A stretch of DNA of 64,000 nucleotides from Chamaecyparis obtusa (GCA_027943335.1 BSBK01003253.1:1342501-1406500); one strand, 5' to 3'. Counted from the stretch's first letter, positions 12,239-24,239 are shown. Notes: generated from the sequence alone by a model not told the origin. Numbers and translations are program-made.

Positions 12239-13562
12239 ATGATACAGATTCATTCTTTTACTTTAGCTCTTCCAACTTTTCTTTTATCTTCTCAATGAGG
12301 TTCTTTGCATCATCATATTTTCCTTTCAGAGTATCTCTCTCTTCAGTAAGAATATCAATCTCTTCAAGAGCTTCTTCAAGGTTCTTCTATAGCTGATCCA
12401 TATCCATAGAGATCTTACTCAAGCTGCTAGGATTTCTCTAAATGATTCTTTTCCAAGTAACTAAGCTCTGATACCAATTGTTAGAAATAGGGAATACTAA
12501 GAGGGGGGTGAATTAGTATTCTACAAACTTTTACTTTTTCTCAATTGTGGATATAACAGATTAACTTGATGCTTGAAAAACAAAGTAAACTAAATAGCAT
12601 GCATAACAATAAAGCAAATGAACTCATAAATCCATGTTTTATTCTTGAGGAAACCTTGGCCAAGGGAAAAACCCTGTGGGGATGATACCCACAAATGATC
12701 CACTAATTAAAAATATCTTGTTAAGGATGTTGACCCTGTTAGGAGCCTATTACATGCATATAGTGTCTCTATCCTGATTAAAGTACTTTAGGCCTTGTTA
12801 TCAGCCTCAACCCTGCTAAGAGTTGGTGGTACAAATAGGAAGATTACAAGATGAGCTCACTTCCCAAACATGTAATATACATTGATTTCTTATTACAAAA
12901 AGAGATAAGGTATATAACCTTTCACTGCTACCAAATAGCTTTCCTATTCTGATCTATCTCTTCGATTGCATATACAAAGTCTTCTTGCTTGTAATTTATA
13001 ACTTCACATGAGCATCAATATCTTTTTCATACATATGTTACTTCTATTCTTCTTTTTTTACTTCTTCGCATTACATATGACTTACATTTATACAAGTTAT
13101 TAACAATAATAACCTTTATAGTCGACTTTACAAAACACAAAGCACTTTACCAAAATACATATTAACTTGTGCTACCCAAGGGTTAATATCTAGTATTTCA
13201 TCCCTTATATGATTAAGTTATTATTTTGATAAACAAAATAATCCCTTAATTGTCATACTGATTATGTCTTCATTCTTTGTCCGGTCAGCTTAAACTTTGT
13301 CTCTATTCATACTACAATAGCTTGTTCCATACATGTCATACAGACTTGCGCTCTCAGGTGAGTCTCCAATATACATCATAGTATCCATGTTCAAGTGCGC
13401 AAGCACTAAACTTACTTCTATCAATATCGCCAACCAAAACTGTCTCTGGTTATACTAGGAAAATGTTGCTTACACTTAGACAATTTTACTTTGCGCTCTG
13501 TCATAGATGCTTATTATCATATGCAATCTTCATATAGATTATATGTTGCCATAATGACAACA
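12239..13562 (-). mobile_element. 5' end of another LTR element (LTR, PBS, start of coiled-coil ORF)
   Basis: On the minus strand: a probable 5' LTR (13562 to 12479, TGTTGTCATTATGG...TCTAACA), a PBS (12476-12465, TGGTATCAGAGC) and about 220 bp of Lys/Glu-rich coding-like sequence that then stops matching anything recognisable. The LTR tail shares the ACTAAGAGGGGGGTGAAT block with the LTR at 40035. The far LTR edge is chosen only because the sequence there reads like a TG start, so that boundary is weak. No second LTR is seen, so the rest is deleted. Confidence 0.55.
12465..12476 (-). other. PBS of the 12239-13562 fragment
   Basis: Complement reads TGGTATCAGAGC, two bases from the LTR end at 12479. 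Confidence 0.85.
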
Positions 13563-13727
13563 ACTAGATATCTAACTCATCCAAATTACCAACACAAAGA
13601 TATGCACACAATGAACAGATTGAATCAAATATATACATAAATTTTGTACATATATATACAAAAATGGCATAAATTTCAAGTCAATAATAGAACGACAAAA
13701 ATATGGCATGTGCCATGTCAAGGCCAA

Positions 13728-14936
13728 TGTTAATCTCTATTTGAGCATTCAAGGTTGTCATTGGTATCAAAGGTTATCAAAGAGATTGGTAGATTACTTA
13801 AATTGAGTTGGTCGGTAATTAGAAGTAAGATAGTACAGTCGATAAAGTCTTTTACACCGAGCATCACATTGTTTACCGAGCACCAGCAAACACCGACACT
13901 GACAGATAGTAAACAACAAGCATCGTAGTATACACTGAGCAGGTTATACAACATTTACCGATGATCACAAAAAATGGCATAGTAATTTGAATTGGCACAT
14001 TCTTATATGCAAATGGTTACTACATATCGTAAAATGGTTTACCAAGATCGAGGAGCATTTATTGTAATAGATATTCATTAAATGTGATGTTTATCTTATT
14101 TTTAATAGTTGATCTAGGTTAATTTTGCACCATAGATCTTAGGGTTATGATTATTTTTGTAACATAATTTTTTCTTAAAGCGGCAAAACATAACACTATA
14201 TATTTTGTTTCTTCACTTCATGTTTTGGAAGTCGAATATATGAATCAAGGAGCACTTGAAGTACTTGCCTAAACTTCAAGTCAATCAATTTACAAAGCAT
14301 AACAGAGTATAGAGGATATCAGATTAAGCAGAATCAGAGAAGGCTACCGAGCATAATAGAACAGAGATTCATCACAAGTAAGGTGATATTTTATCAGAAC
14401 TTATAAGATCTATTTTAGACAATTGAGTGTCAACTAAGAAGATATTTGCATATTACTTTCTAACAAGTGTAATAGAGCTATGGATAAAATCTCTTAACAT
14501 AGTAGACTTAACAGTCTTTTGTAAATCTCTTAACTGAGTACACACTTCTTTAGTGTAAATCCTATAACTAGGTAGATCTAGCTGATCTAACATATTACTC
14601 CTAACAAGGTAAGATCACCAGAAGTGATCAACACTTGTAGCCCTAACAGGTAAACCTTTTCTATCTGCAGTAGTGAAGAATTTGTGGGTTTCATCCCCAC
14701 CACAGTTTTTACCTTCTAACAAGGGTTTTTGCGTTACCAAAATACTTGAGTTATGTGATTGTCATGTTGTTTATTTACTTATGTTAAGTGGATGACTAAT
14801 TCATGCAATTTGATTCAAGTTAGATTGGTGAGTTATCACTATTTATAGTTTTTTATCAGAAAGGTTTACAAGTGAAATATTTAAGGGTACTGATTCACCC
14901 CTCCCCTCTCAGTACTTATCTCTCCTAATTCCAACA
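13728..14936 (+). repeat. 5' LTR of E2
   Basis: 1209 bp, TGTT...AACA. A TATA-like TATATAT lies near 14198. Upstream, about 13810-13960, are several ACCGA/TCGGT motifs. Confidence 0.92.
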
Positions 14937-14938
14937 AT

Positions 14939-14950
14939 TGGTATCAGAGC
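14939..14950 (+). other. PBS of E2
   Basis: TGGTATCAGAGC, two bases after the 5' LTR. Confidence 0.92.
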
Positions 14951-15002
14951 TAAGTTCTCTTGATTGAACAGTTTAACCAGTGAAGGGTAAAAGATCTAAG
15001 CC

Positions 15003-16406
15003 GTGGAGAGATATAAGCTTGACAAGACTATTGAGAATCAGCAAATACAAATGTAGATGTTTGTAGAATAGTATAAACATGCAAAGGAAGAACTAAAGAA
15101 ATTACTGGTTGAAAGGAAGAACCTTGCAATCTTGCAAAATGAAATCGGTTATCATGAAGAACCTATTGATGACCTATTTGATCATATAGGATCAAGTTCT
15201 GGAAGCATCTCTGATAGATCTGAAAGCATAATCTCTAACCTATCTGAAAAGAATCAGCATCTATCTGAGCAAGTGAAAGCACTTCAAATAAGTCAAGAAT
15301 CCTAGATGGTAAGAATGGTGGAAATCATGAACAATGGTAGACAAGCTGAACAAGATCAGAATATGGCTATTGAAGACCAAAGACTGATGATTGAACAAAT
15401 TCAAGCAAAAGAAAATGAGATTCAGAGACTCACCGATCATCAACATCAAGTATCAAATCAGATGATGTCTATCAATCAGGAAATGAACCAAGTGAATGGA
15501 GAATTATCAAGAAGACTTGAAGATGTTGCAATACTTAGAGAAGAAAATGAAAAACTGAGAAATGAGATAAAGATACAAAAGCAACAAAATGAAATGATGA
15601 GGATAGCTGAGGATAGCTCCAAAAAGATTGATGACTTCTTGACTAATCAGAGAAGATTTGGAAGCAAAGCTGGTATAGGCTACACTGGTGAAGGAGAATC
15701 ATCACATCAAGCTGAAAAGGTCAACAATAATCAAAATCAGAAGCCCAAAGTGCTAACATGTTATCATTGTGGAAAACTAGGTCATACATCTAATGTGTGT
15801 AGAAGCAAAGCACAAGGTAAACCTCTTGTTACTCCTAAGTTTAATGGATATTGCTACTACTGTGGAAAGTTTGGACATCCTGCTTATGAGTGCAGAGCTA
15901 AATAGAATGATATTGCTAACAATACTACTATGGAGAAGATATGCTATACGTGTAATAAGCATGGACACACTACAAGGGAATGCAATATGAAAATGAAACA
16001 AGTCTAGACACCGAAGGAGAAATTAGATCGCAGGTCATATCAACTGAAGAGACAAGGTAACTCTTATGTTTAGGATTATAATACATGGACTAATTGTGTT
16101 GTATGTGGTCAGTATGGACATATTTCAGCAAATTGTTACAGATAGAGTCAGATTGGACAATCAAGAAGCTGGACAAGCACTAGAATGGCATGTATACATT
16201 GTCATAAGGTCGGTCATTTAAGCAAGAACTGCAGAGACCGAGCACCAGATGAAAACAATATATTCGAAAGTGGATATACTATTGCAGATATCACGAAGTT
16301 GAGAAACACTATGTGGAAGAAGGCATCTAATGAGAATGCTGAGTCAAGTAACACCGTCGGTGAAACCTCATCCACTAGATTGGGTGACATCAATACTTCC
16401 ACTTAA
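15003..16406 (+). pseudogene. E2 ORF1: coiled coil plus five CCHC zinc knuckles
   Basis: One reading frame of 468 codons from 15003 (GTG, where E1 and E3 have ATG) to the stop at 16406. Residues 1 to about 210 are a charged heptad-rich coiled coil. Five CX2CX4HX4C knuckles follow in the same frame: CYHCGKLGHTSNVC (15759), CYYCGKFGHPAYEC (15852), CYTCNKHGHTTREC (15942), CVVCGQYGHISANC (16095) and CIHCHKVGHLSKNC (16191). Seven internal stops are visible and all are TAG; at most of these sites E1 has CAG or CAA. There is no canonical retrotransposon capsid domain. The likely role is RNA binding and packaging, inferred from the knuckles and position. Confidence 0.85.
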
Positions 16407-16961
16407 AAATGACAAAGGTATGTATGGGACTGATATTGTAAATGATCACATTTTACATATAGTTCCTTATATATATGATGTACAAATACCAAATCTACAT
16501 GAATCGAGATGCACTCAGGTCTATATGTTATGAGCCAACAAATATTATATAGTCGGTGAAATAAGAAACATGAGTTGGTTACCCGTCGGTAATCACTATA
16601 CAAGGTTAACTGACAACAGTGTAAACCGATGAAGATATCCTATGTTAACCGAGTGGAAATAACTATACACATCATCGAGATGACAGTTGTTTCATAGAAA
16701 AAGTAGGTTGCGCATTTAATGCATGAAAGTTTGAGCGGGAATATCAAAAGGTCTATAAAAATGCGAAAATAGAGTTCATTATTACATTGTGATTTCGAAG
16801 AGCGAAGACTTCACAAAGCAGAATTCGAGCTAAAAGTTTTATAAAGAGATTCAAAGCCATTGTAGATTGAACCGATAATATTCTTTGATGATACTAAGTA
16901 AGTTCATTTGCTAACGAACACCTGATTATCTACTACTTGCCAAAACCCTAGAAATTGATTT
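16407..16961 (+). other. E2 spacer between ORF1 and ORF2
   Basis: 555 bp, non-coding, homologous to the E1 spacer. It contains several ACCGA/TCGGT motifs around 16550-16680 and AT-rich sequence just before ORF2, which could be a leader or an internal promoter, though nothing proves either. Confidence 0.6.
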
Positions 16962-19900
16962 ATGGCATCGACATCATCTGCAAGCAAATAAAAAAACATT
17001 GAAGAGGAAGTAGAATTGATTGTTAGAGCTAATTTCAACGAAGGAGACTTTAAACCTCATCCAAAGGTTGCAGCACAAACGGACGATATGGGTGCATTCT
17101 CAAGTATACCTGATAGGGTTTTTCTAAAAGAAGACGTAAGGGCCTATATTCACTGCAAAATCAGAGAAGTGTGTGATTTTGAGACCATTGCTGCTTATCA
17201 ACAAGTTTGTGGACCGGATGGAAAGCTAAAATCCAAATATAAGAAGATTTTGGAGTCAGGGTTATACTATTTTACATATTTCCCACAAACATTCATCACA
17301 AATTGGGTAAGAATCGTGCTAAGTAGATTTCATGATGGAAAATTTTGGTTAGACAAACCTGTTGAGGTCACTAAGAAGCTTATCAGTAGGGTTACTGGGT
17401 TCCCTACAACTGACAAAGAAAAAGCCTTTCGAAGTGCGTCCCGTCACGACATAGAAAGTAACACTGGAGCTCAATGGGATGGAAGGGCATTAAAGATATC
17501 AATAATAAAAGACCCAGCAATGAAATTTGCAGCTCATGTCATCAGGTATAAAATATTTCAGTCAAGTAGACTCAATAGTGTACCCTGTAGCGTCGTGGAC
17601 ATGGCATACAAGATTGTGAAGAAAGATCACTAGGTAGATCTTGCCAAAATTTTATTACACCAACTACATGAGAATATGAAGATAATCAAATCAAAGAAGT
17701 CAAACACATGTAAGTACGGATCACTGCTTGTCTATACATTCTTCTATTTGCAAAAATATGTACCTGGTATCGGTAAAGTAAACTGGCAACAAGATAAACC
17801 GATAACTGCACAAATTAGTGAAATGATGAAAAGTTTGGGAAAGAACCTCAACAAGGAATTTGATGCATACTTCAAAGATTTTAAGACTACCATGCATCAA
17901 ATGAGCAGAATTCTAAAGGAATTAGTAAGTAAATTTGAGAATGACATATGTTTTGTAGTTAGTACAGATCACTCTCTAATCAAGGCTATAGAACCGAGAA
18001 CAAAATGGCTAGCACCGATGGGATATGAGATGAACTATGATTTCACCTTGAAATCTATAAATGCACTGCTAGCATTACCGATAGATATCACTACCACAAG
18101 GTTTGGCACATATGAAGAAGCAAAGTCACATATTACCACAGACATTGAGATCGGTAAAATGTCAAGAAGGGAAAAGAAAATGAAGAAAGATTTAGCTATA
18201 AGATATGGAAATGTATCAGACTCATCTGAGGAGTCACTGGTTAAAGGAACAATCGAAGGTTTGTTACTGTTGGCTGACAAGCCCTATGATAGTGAGGAGA
18301 CCAAGTCAGACAAAGTAAAGGATCTCACACCGGTTCCTCCTACCGATGTTGAACAGGAAAAGCAGTTACCAGATCAAAAGGGAATGAAAACAAGGTCATC
18401 AACTACAGCCTCATCCCCTCTGACAAAAGAAGAAATAAAAGTTAAGAAATTGAGGGTAGCTACACCGACAAGAAAATATGTTAAAAGAAAGAATAAGCCT
18501 GTAGCTGAGGCACCAAAGAAAAGAAGGAAATTAGTAAGAAGTAACGAAGACCTTGAGGAATCTAACAATGAAAATAATCAATTCAAGGTGGTCAAACATA
18601 AAGCAAGTACAATAGAAGAAATTATTGAACATATAATTGACAATAGAAATCTCACTGATCTAGGATTAGATAACTTTGACAAAATGCCAACTGAGGAACA
18701 AACACAGATCGAACATGCTATCATCTAGATGATGATAAAATTCAAAAGAGTACCAATGGAATTTGCAAGTGCATTACCTAAGGCACTAGATGACAAGATT
18801 TCTGAGAGATGCACTGTTGCACTGGATACAGAGAAAAGGAAAAGAGAAAGATCCCTAGTAAGGACAACCACGCATTTAAGTTTTAGGGAACATGAAGAGT
18901 ATTTGACTAAGTACCAAGCAAGATTTTTGCTAAAGAACTGAGCAATGTAGATATTAGATGAAAATGTGGCGAATCTAGATGTTACATGTGATTCCCTATG
19001 GACATCAATTCTAGAAGCAGAAAAGAAAGCTGAACAAGAAGCATTCCTGAAATTGTCTAAGAAGAGACAAAATTCTAAAGATAAAGGTATTTACACTGAT
19101 GATGACAAAGGGAAGAAAGTAATGGACACCGGTATGTTAGTTATCGAAGAAACTAATGTCACCGAGAAAAAGGAAGAGATGAGAATTTCACAGGATGCAC
19201 TGGATCGAGTAGAGATCTGACTGAAGAAGAAAACCGATGACGATGTACTCATTGAGGACATCACAAATGAAGATCCTGATGATAAAAATGATGAAGATGT
19301 AACTATTGCACCAGACAAAGATGAAACACTAGACACTGACAGTGTGCTCACATCTATACTGGGTGAACTTCCTGTACTTGTAGAGGCAATAGAAATACTT
19401 TCACAAGTACAACCTAATGCTTCTCTTCCCGAGCAAAATAAAGATACAATAGGGATACAAGCACCTGAGAAAACTATAGATACAAATGAGCCTAAAAGAA
19501 TAGAGGCACAGTCCACAAATTCAAAGGAACCAGAAGAAGCAAAGTCAACTAAGGTGAACCCCACTAACACTACAACTGAGACTCCCACACCATCTACCAA
19601 GGAGCAGAAGAAGGACAATACAATGTCAATTGGGCAAGATACTCCTAAAATCTAAAAGTGAAGAAAAAGCTATTGTTATTAGTGAAAAAAAGTCACCTCT
19701 TGGACTCAAGAAGAAGAAAAAGAAAGGAAAAGGGTTGGTCACTATTGATGAAGTAATACTTATACCGGAATGTGACCCAAGAACCCTAAGCCCTGAAAGT
19801 TTAAGTAGATATGGGGAACTTTGTTCGAGAAAAGTGGTACAAGAAAAAATGAGGCAAGAACATAAATGGAAAGAAGTGTTAAACAATGTACGGTATATTC

Positions 19901-20574
19901 TTCAACAAATAGTACCAGAAATAGACATTGATGAGAATACTCCTATAATAGATCAACTTGCCACACTCGCTAACAAAATCAATGCCCCTGATATAGAAGC
20001 TGATAAAAGAATTGAAGAATGGGCAGAATCAAAGATTCAACATAAATTGGAAGAAAAGATTAGTAAAGAAGTCGCACTTAAAAAGGTCAAATTATCTGAG
20101 GTCATTATCGAGGCAAAATCCCTCACCCAGATAATCTGTTAGTTACTAATCAAGCTTTTTACTTCAGACACCTTCACTGAAGAGGTCAGTGAAAAGATAA
20201 AAGGTTTAGAGACAGAAATCAAGTTGAGTACACAAACAGCTATAACCAAGCCGAATGCTTTCTTAAAGCATATACACCGAGTTCAGGAACTCCGGTGGTT
20301 GATAGAAGATCTATGAAAATAGGAAGAGCGAATCATTGATCAGGTCACAGAGTTACAAACAAAACTCACCACATACCTAAAAAATTTTGAGGCACACATT
20401 GTCAAAGCGGAACAACTCATAGCAACACTAGAGATTTTGGTGTTAGACAATATCTTTGACATTCATGCCCAAGTTGGTCTTGAGCATATTGCTCTCACCA
20501 ACTTGAAAGAGGAGTGGGATAACCTCTTGAAATCTTTGGAGAAAACCCATCAGCACATTTTTTATAAGATATAA
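16962..20574 (+). pseudogene. E2 ORF2: long unrecognised protein (about 1200 codons)
   Basis: Starts at ATG 16962 (MASTSSASK). The same frame runs to about 19655 with scattered stops (for example 16989, 17631, 18726, 18946, 19218), then shifts to the frame of 19630 and ends at TAA 20574. The N-terminal 350 residues look globular and aromatic-rich (FPQTFITNWVRIVLSRFHDG, SRVTGFPTTDK, FQSSRLNSVPCSVVDMAYK, CKYGSLLVYTFFYLQK). The middle is charged and Lys-rich with a nuclear-signal-like KKRRK near 18515. The C-terminal third (DEVILIPECDP onward) is heptad-rich. E3 ORF2 conserves all three parts. No protease, polymerase, integrase or envelope signature is seen. Confidence 0.75.
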
Positions 20575-20813
20575 GTATACAGTACATTTTTTTTGTATTT
20601 GGCATTACTATCAAAAAGGGGGAAACCATGTATATATGCCAAATAGTATACTTTGATATGTATATTACATACTATCGGGAGCATACACCAAGGGGGAGTA
20701 CTTTGTACTTAGCAAAACTTAGCAAAATGTTTGTGTGAATGAATATGGCGGAGACATAAGGAATCTATGAGAACATTTTGTTTATATACATTTGAAGTTT
20801 TGATACTAATGCC
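20575..20813 (+). other. E2 3' untranslated part
   Basis: About 240 bp between ORF2 and the PPT, AT-rich, without coding potential. Scattered G-runs (AAGGGGGA at about 20690 and 20615) resemble extra polypurine sites. Confidence 0.6.
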
Positions 20814-20824
20814 AAAGGGGGAGA
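20814..20824 (+). other. PPT of E2
   Basis: AAAGGGGGAGA directly before the 3' LTR, where plus-strand synthesis would be primed. Confidence 0.88.
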
Positions 20825-20825
20825 T

Positions 20826-22045
20826 TGTTAATCTTTATTTGAGCATTCAAGGTTGTCATTAGTATGAAAGGTTATCAAAGAAATCGGTCGGTTACTTATA
20901 TTGAGTTGGTCGGTAATCAGAAGCAAGACAGTACAGTCGGTAAAGTCTTTTACACCGATCATCACATTGTTTACCGAGCACCAGTAGACACCGACACCGA
21001 TAGACAGTAAACACCGAGCATCACAGTATACACTGAGTAGGTTATATAGTGTTTACCGATGATCACAAAAAATGGCATAGTAATTTGAATTGGCACATTC
21101 TTCTATGCAAATGGTTACTATAGATCGTAAAATAGTTTACCAAGATCGAGGAGCATTTATTTTAATAGATATTCATTAAATGAGGTGTTTATCTTATTTG
21201 TAATAGTTGATCTAGGTTAATTTTGCGTCGTAGATCTTAGGGTTATGATTATTTTTGTAACCTATTTTTTGCTTAAAGCAGAAAAATAGAACACTATATA
21301 TTTTGTTTGTTCACTTCATTTTTTGGAAGTTGAACTGATATATAAGAATCAAGGAGCACTTGAAGTACTTGCCTAAACTTCAAGTCAATCAGTTTACAAA
21401 GTAGAACAAAGTACAGAGGATATCAGATTAAGCAGAATCAGAGAAGGCTACTGAGCATAACAGAACAGAGATTCATCACAAGTAAGGTGATATTTAATCA
21501 GAACTTATAAGATCTATTTCAAACAATTGAGTGTCAACTAGGCAAATATTTGCATATTACTTTCTAACAATTGTAATAGAGCTATGGATAAAATCTCTTA
21601 ACATAGTAGACTTAACAGTCTTTTGTAAATCTCTTAACTGAGTACACACTTCTTTAGTGTTGTTAAAATCCTATAACTAGGAAGATCTAGATAATCTAAC
21701 ATATTACTCCTAATAGGGTAAGATCACCAGAAGTGATCAACACTTGTAGCCCTAACAGGCAAACCTTTTCTATCTGCAATAGTGAAGAATTTGTGGGTGT
21801 CATCCCCACCGCAGTTTTTACCTTCTAACAAGGGTTTCTGCATTACCAAAATACTTGAGTTATGTGATTTTTATGTTGTTTATTTACTTATGTTAAGTGG
21901 ATGATTAATTCATGCAATTTGATTCAAGTTAGATTGGTTGGTTATCACTATTTATAGTTTTGCATCAGAAAGGTTTACAAGTGAAATATTTAAGGGTACT
22001 GATTCACCCCTCCCCTCTCAGTACTTATCTCTCCTAATTCCAACA
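20826..22045 (+). repeat. 3' LTR of E2
   Basis: 1220 bp, TGTT...AACA, aligned end to end with 13728-14936. A TATA-like ACTATATATTTTG lies at about 21292-21304, downstream of the ACCGA cluster at 20884-21059. Confidence 0.92.
20884..21059 (+). promoter_or_regulatory. ACCGA/TCGGT motif array in the E2 3' LTR
   Basis: Ten copies of ACCGA or its complement within 176 bp (20884, 20888, 20910, 20937, 20954, 20973, 20990, 20996, 21013, 21055), about 240 bp upstream of the TATA-like box. One extends to ACCGAC, the core of plant DRE/CRT (DREB-binding) sites. A stress-responsive enhancer role is an inference. Confidence 0.5.
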
Positions 22046-22141
22046 CAATATACATGATACAAATGTCGAATATATACATAAATTGGTCCTTCAATGACTA
22101 CAGCTAGAACTATGTCTCTACCAATATCTATGACTATGGTG

Positions 22142-23471
22142 GATCATCAAAATTGAGCCTCTTCAATGCAGTACATGGCTTTGTAGGTGGCTGCACAAGA
22201 ATAATTCAAATGCTAAATCAAATATCTTTTTCTCAAAATAACATCAAAATAACTAAATACTGAACTGTAACTTGCTTGCAGTTGAATTGTTGATTACCTC
22301 ATGGATTTCTTCTATTGTTGGGTTGTGTAGTAAAGTTGATGGGCCCCTTCTTGGGAAAACGAGACTCCTAACAAAATGGAAAGGTAGAGGATTTGTGGGA
22401 AGTCATGAAGCGGGTTGTAACAAGTAGAACAAAATTAATACAAGTTAGTAACATATATGTCAAAAAATACTAAAAAACTAAAAATGTGTGGAATAAAAAA
22501 AATACATACCAAAGCCTTAGATGGATCTCCTATACTCGTAGGAGGCATAGTCATTGATGAATCAATTATGAACATTTCCCATATGGTAAGTGATAAACTA
22601 TGTTATAGTCACAGAGGAAGGAATAAGGGCTTTCAAACAAACAATAAATCAAACCAAAAGGAGTTGACAAGAGAGTTTCAACTAAGAAGACAAACATACC
22701 TCTTCCCTCTATTGTGTTGGACCCCATATTTGATGATAGAGACTTCTAACAAAATGGAATGATAGAGCATCTATGGGAAGTTACAAAGGGGATAAAGCAT
22801 CTATGGGAAGTTACAAACACTTAAAAACTAAAAATGCATGTACTTCTAAACGCATATGCTTAACATATATAGAACAAATGCATACCAGAGCCTCAGATGG
22901 CTCTCATGTATTCTTAGGAGGAATCATCTTCAATGAAGAAACTATGACCATTTTCTATATGATAGAAGAAGGACTTAGAGATTTTGAACAAATAATAATG
23001 CAATTGAAAGTGAATATGAAAATGTTACCTCTTCCCTCTCTTGAACCTAAGTGACATCAGGTGCATTCATTAATTTTGTAAACCTCAATTGTTTCTCTAT
23101 ATAGAACAAATAAATCAGGTGCATTCATGTACAAGTTTAATCATAATACATTTTAATAAAATAATTAAATTGTACTAAATTACCTTTTGGCATTTGGGTG
23201 TCCGCGAGGATATCTTTTTTTATCTTGGTGTGCTAGAAGATTCATTTCACACATGAGATGTCCTCAAGCCAAGTGAGGTAACCTAACAGAAATAAAATTA
23301 ACATAAGAGAAATAAATATATAATATAAATCTAATTTGAAAAAATCTAAATCTAAATGACTCGCATGGGTTCAATTAAAATTGTAAATAAGAGTTGTGCA
23401 AAATGTTATACCACAAAGCTTTCTAGGCCAAAGTCAATGGCCAAAAGCATGACATCATCAACTTGGGACAT
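22142..23471 (-). pseudogene. Possible host-gene remnant: exon-like segments with splice signals
   Basis: On the minus strand several short open segments are bordered by AG and GT. They are about 23471-23411 (MSQVDDVMLLAIDFGLESFV), 23286-23183 (after TTCTGTTAG, before GTAATT), a micro-segment reading VQEREE near 23050, two related segments ending PSEAL|GTATG (about 22880) and PSKAL|GTATG (about 22510), two related segments after TTTTGTTAG (about 22745 and 22360), and a last one, PPTKPCTALKRLNFDDPP then stop (22196-22142). Stops inside some segments and uncertain phase mean this is broken or misread. No family is recognised. The paired segments suggest local exon duplication. Confidence 0.33.
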
Positions 23472-24239
23472 CTAAGCCCTTGAAAAGCCCTATAAAATGC
23501 TAAATAAATATACATATTAACAAAAAATATTAAAATCCCAAATTAACCTTGGGTAGCTTTCTTGAAATGACTTATTATGAAAAGACCTATGGAAATGATC
23601 TCAAGCATACACTCTATGCTTAGGAGATAAGGGTAAAAATAAGTATTTTTGAAGTTGTTGTGATTGAAGATCCATGCTTACAAACAAAATACATCCATTC
23701 AGATCTAACAATCAACTTTAAACTTTTAAAAATCATCAAATTTGTGACCAAAATAATAAAGCAGCGGTTCTTGATACATTTTTAATGCCTATGCAAGATT
23801 TAGTAGCGCTTACAAACAGTCACATGTACCACATCCAAATAGATGTTTACCACATTTAAAAACTATATTGATGCATGTGACCTATCTTCTAGCGCATTTA
23901 ACTAGTCAAGTAACACATGTCAGCAATCAAATAACACGTACATATTTTCCAGCCAGCATGAATAAGGATTTCTAAAATGCCTACCAGGTCTGTCTTAACA
24001 TGCATAGAATAAAAACCCAAAATAATGAGTATTTCTTGAGCCTTCCTTTTCAATATTATATCATTTTTTAGTACCTTTTTTTAAGATCTATTTGTTCCAA
24101 TCAAGACAAAGTTTAAATTCATCAAATCTCAAATAGTCAAGCAAATTGCATCATACCAACTAGGTTTCAAAATTTCTAAATCATAGTTTGAGTGTTTGAA
24201 CATCTTTAACTCTTGTATTTCTAAAAGTTGTCATATGAA
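23472..24239. other. AT-rich stretch, nothing recognised
   Basis: No ORF, repeat pair or terminal motif stands out. Confidence 0.5.

Larger units (their letters stand above)
13728..22045 (+). mobile_element. E2: full-length pol-less LTR retrotransposon (8318 bp)
   Basis: Two LTRs (13728-14936 and 20826-22045) begin TGTTAATC and end CCAACA. A PBS (14939-14950) follows the first and a PPT (20814-20824) precedes the second. The interior is filled by ORF1 (15003-16406), a spacer and ORF2 (16962-20574), leaving no room for protease, RT or integrase. It is therefore non-autonomous by content, not by obvious deletion, since E1 and E3 have the same plan. The five bases on each side (GCCAA and CAATA) do not match, so no target duplication is seen. 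Confidence 0.92.

Noticed and set aside
15003..16406. Amber recoding to explain seven TAG codons
   Set aside because: E1 has CAG or CAA at most of these sites, so the stops are mutations of this copy.
19091..19618. 175-codon Ser-rich minus-strand ORF
   Set aside because: It is the antisense reading of E2 ORF2's Glu/Asp/Thr-rich middle.
16962..20574. ORF2 as an envelope-like gene
   Set aside because: It lies after ORF1 and before the 3' LTR like an env, but no signal peptide or clear transmembrane segment is seen.
23411..23471. Kinase DFG motif in MSQVDDVMLLAIDFGLESFV
   Set aside because: The DFG triplet is present, but no other kinase subdomain lies near, so the match is probably chance.
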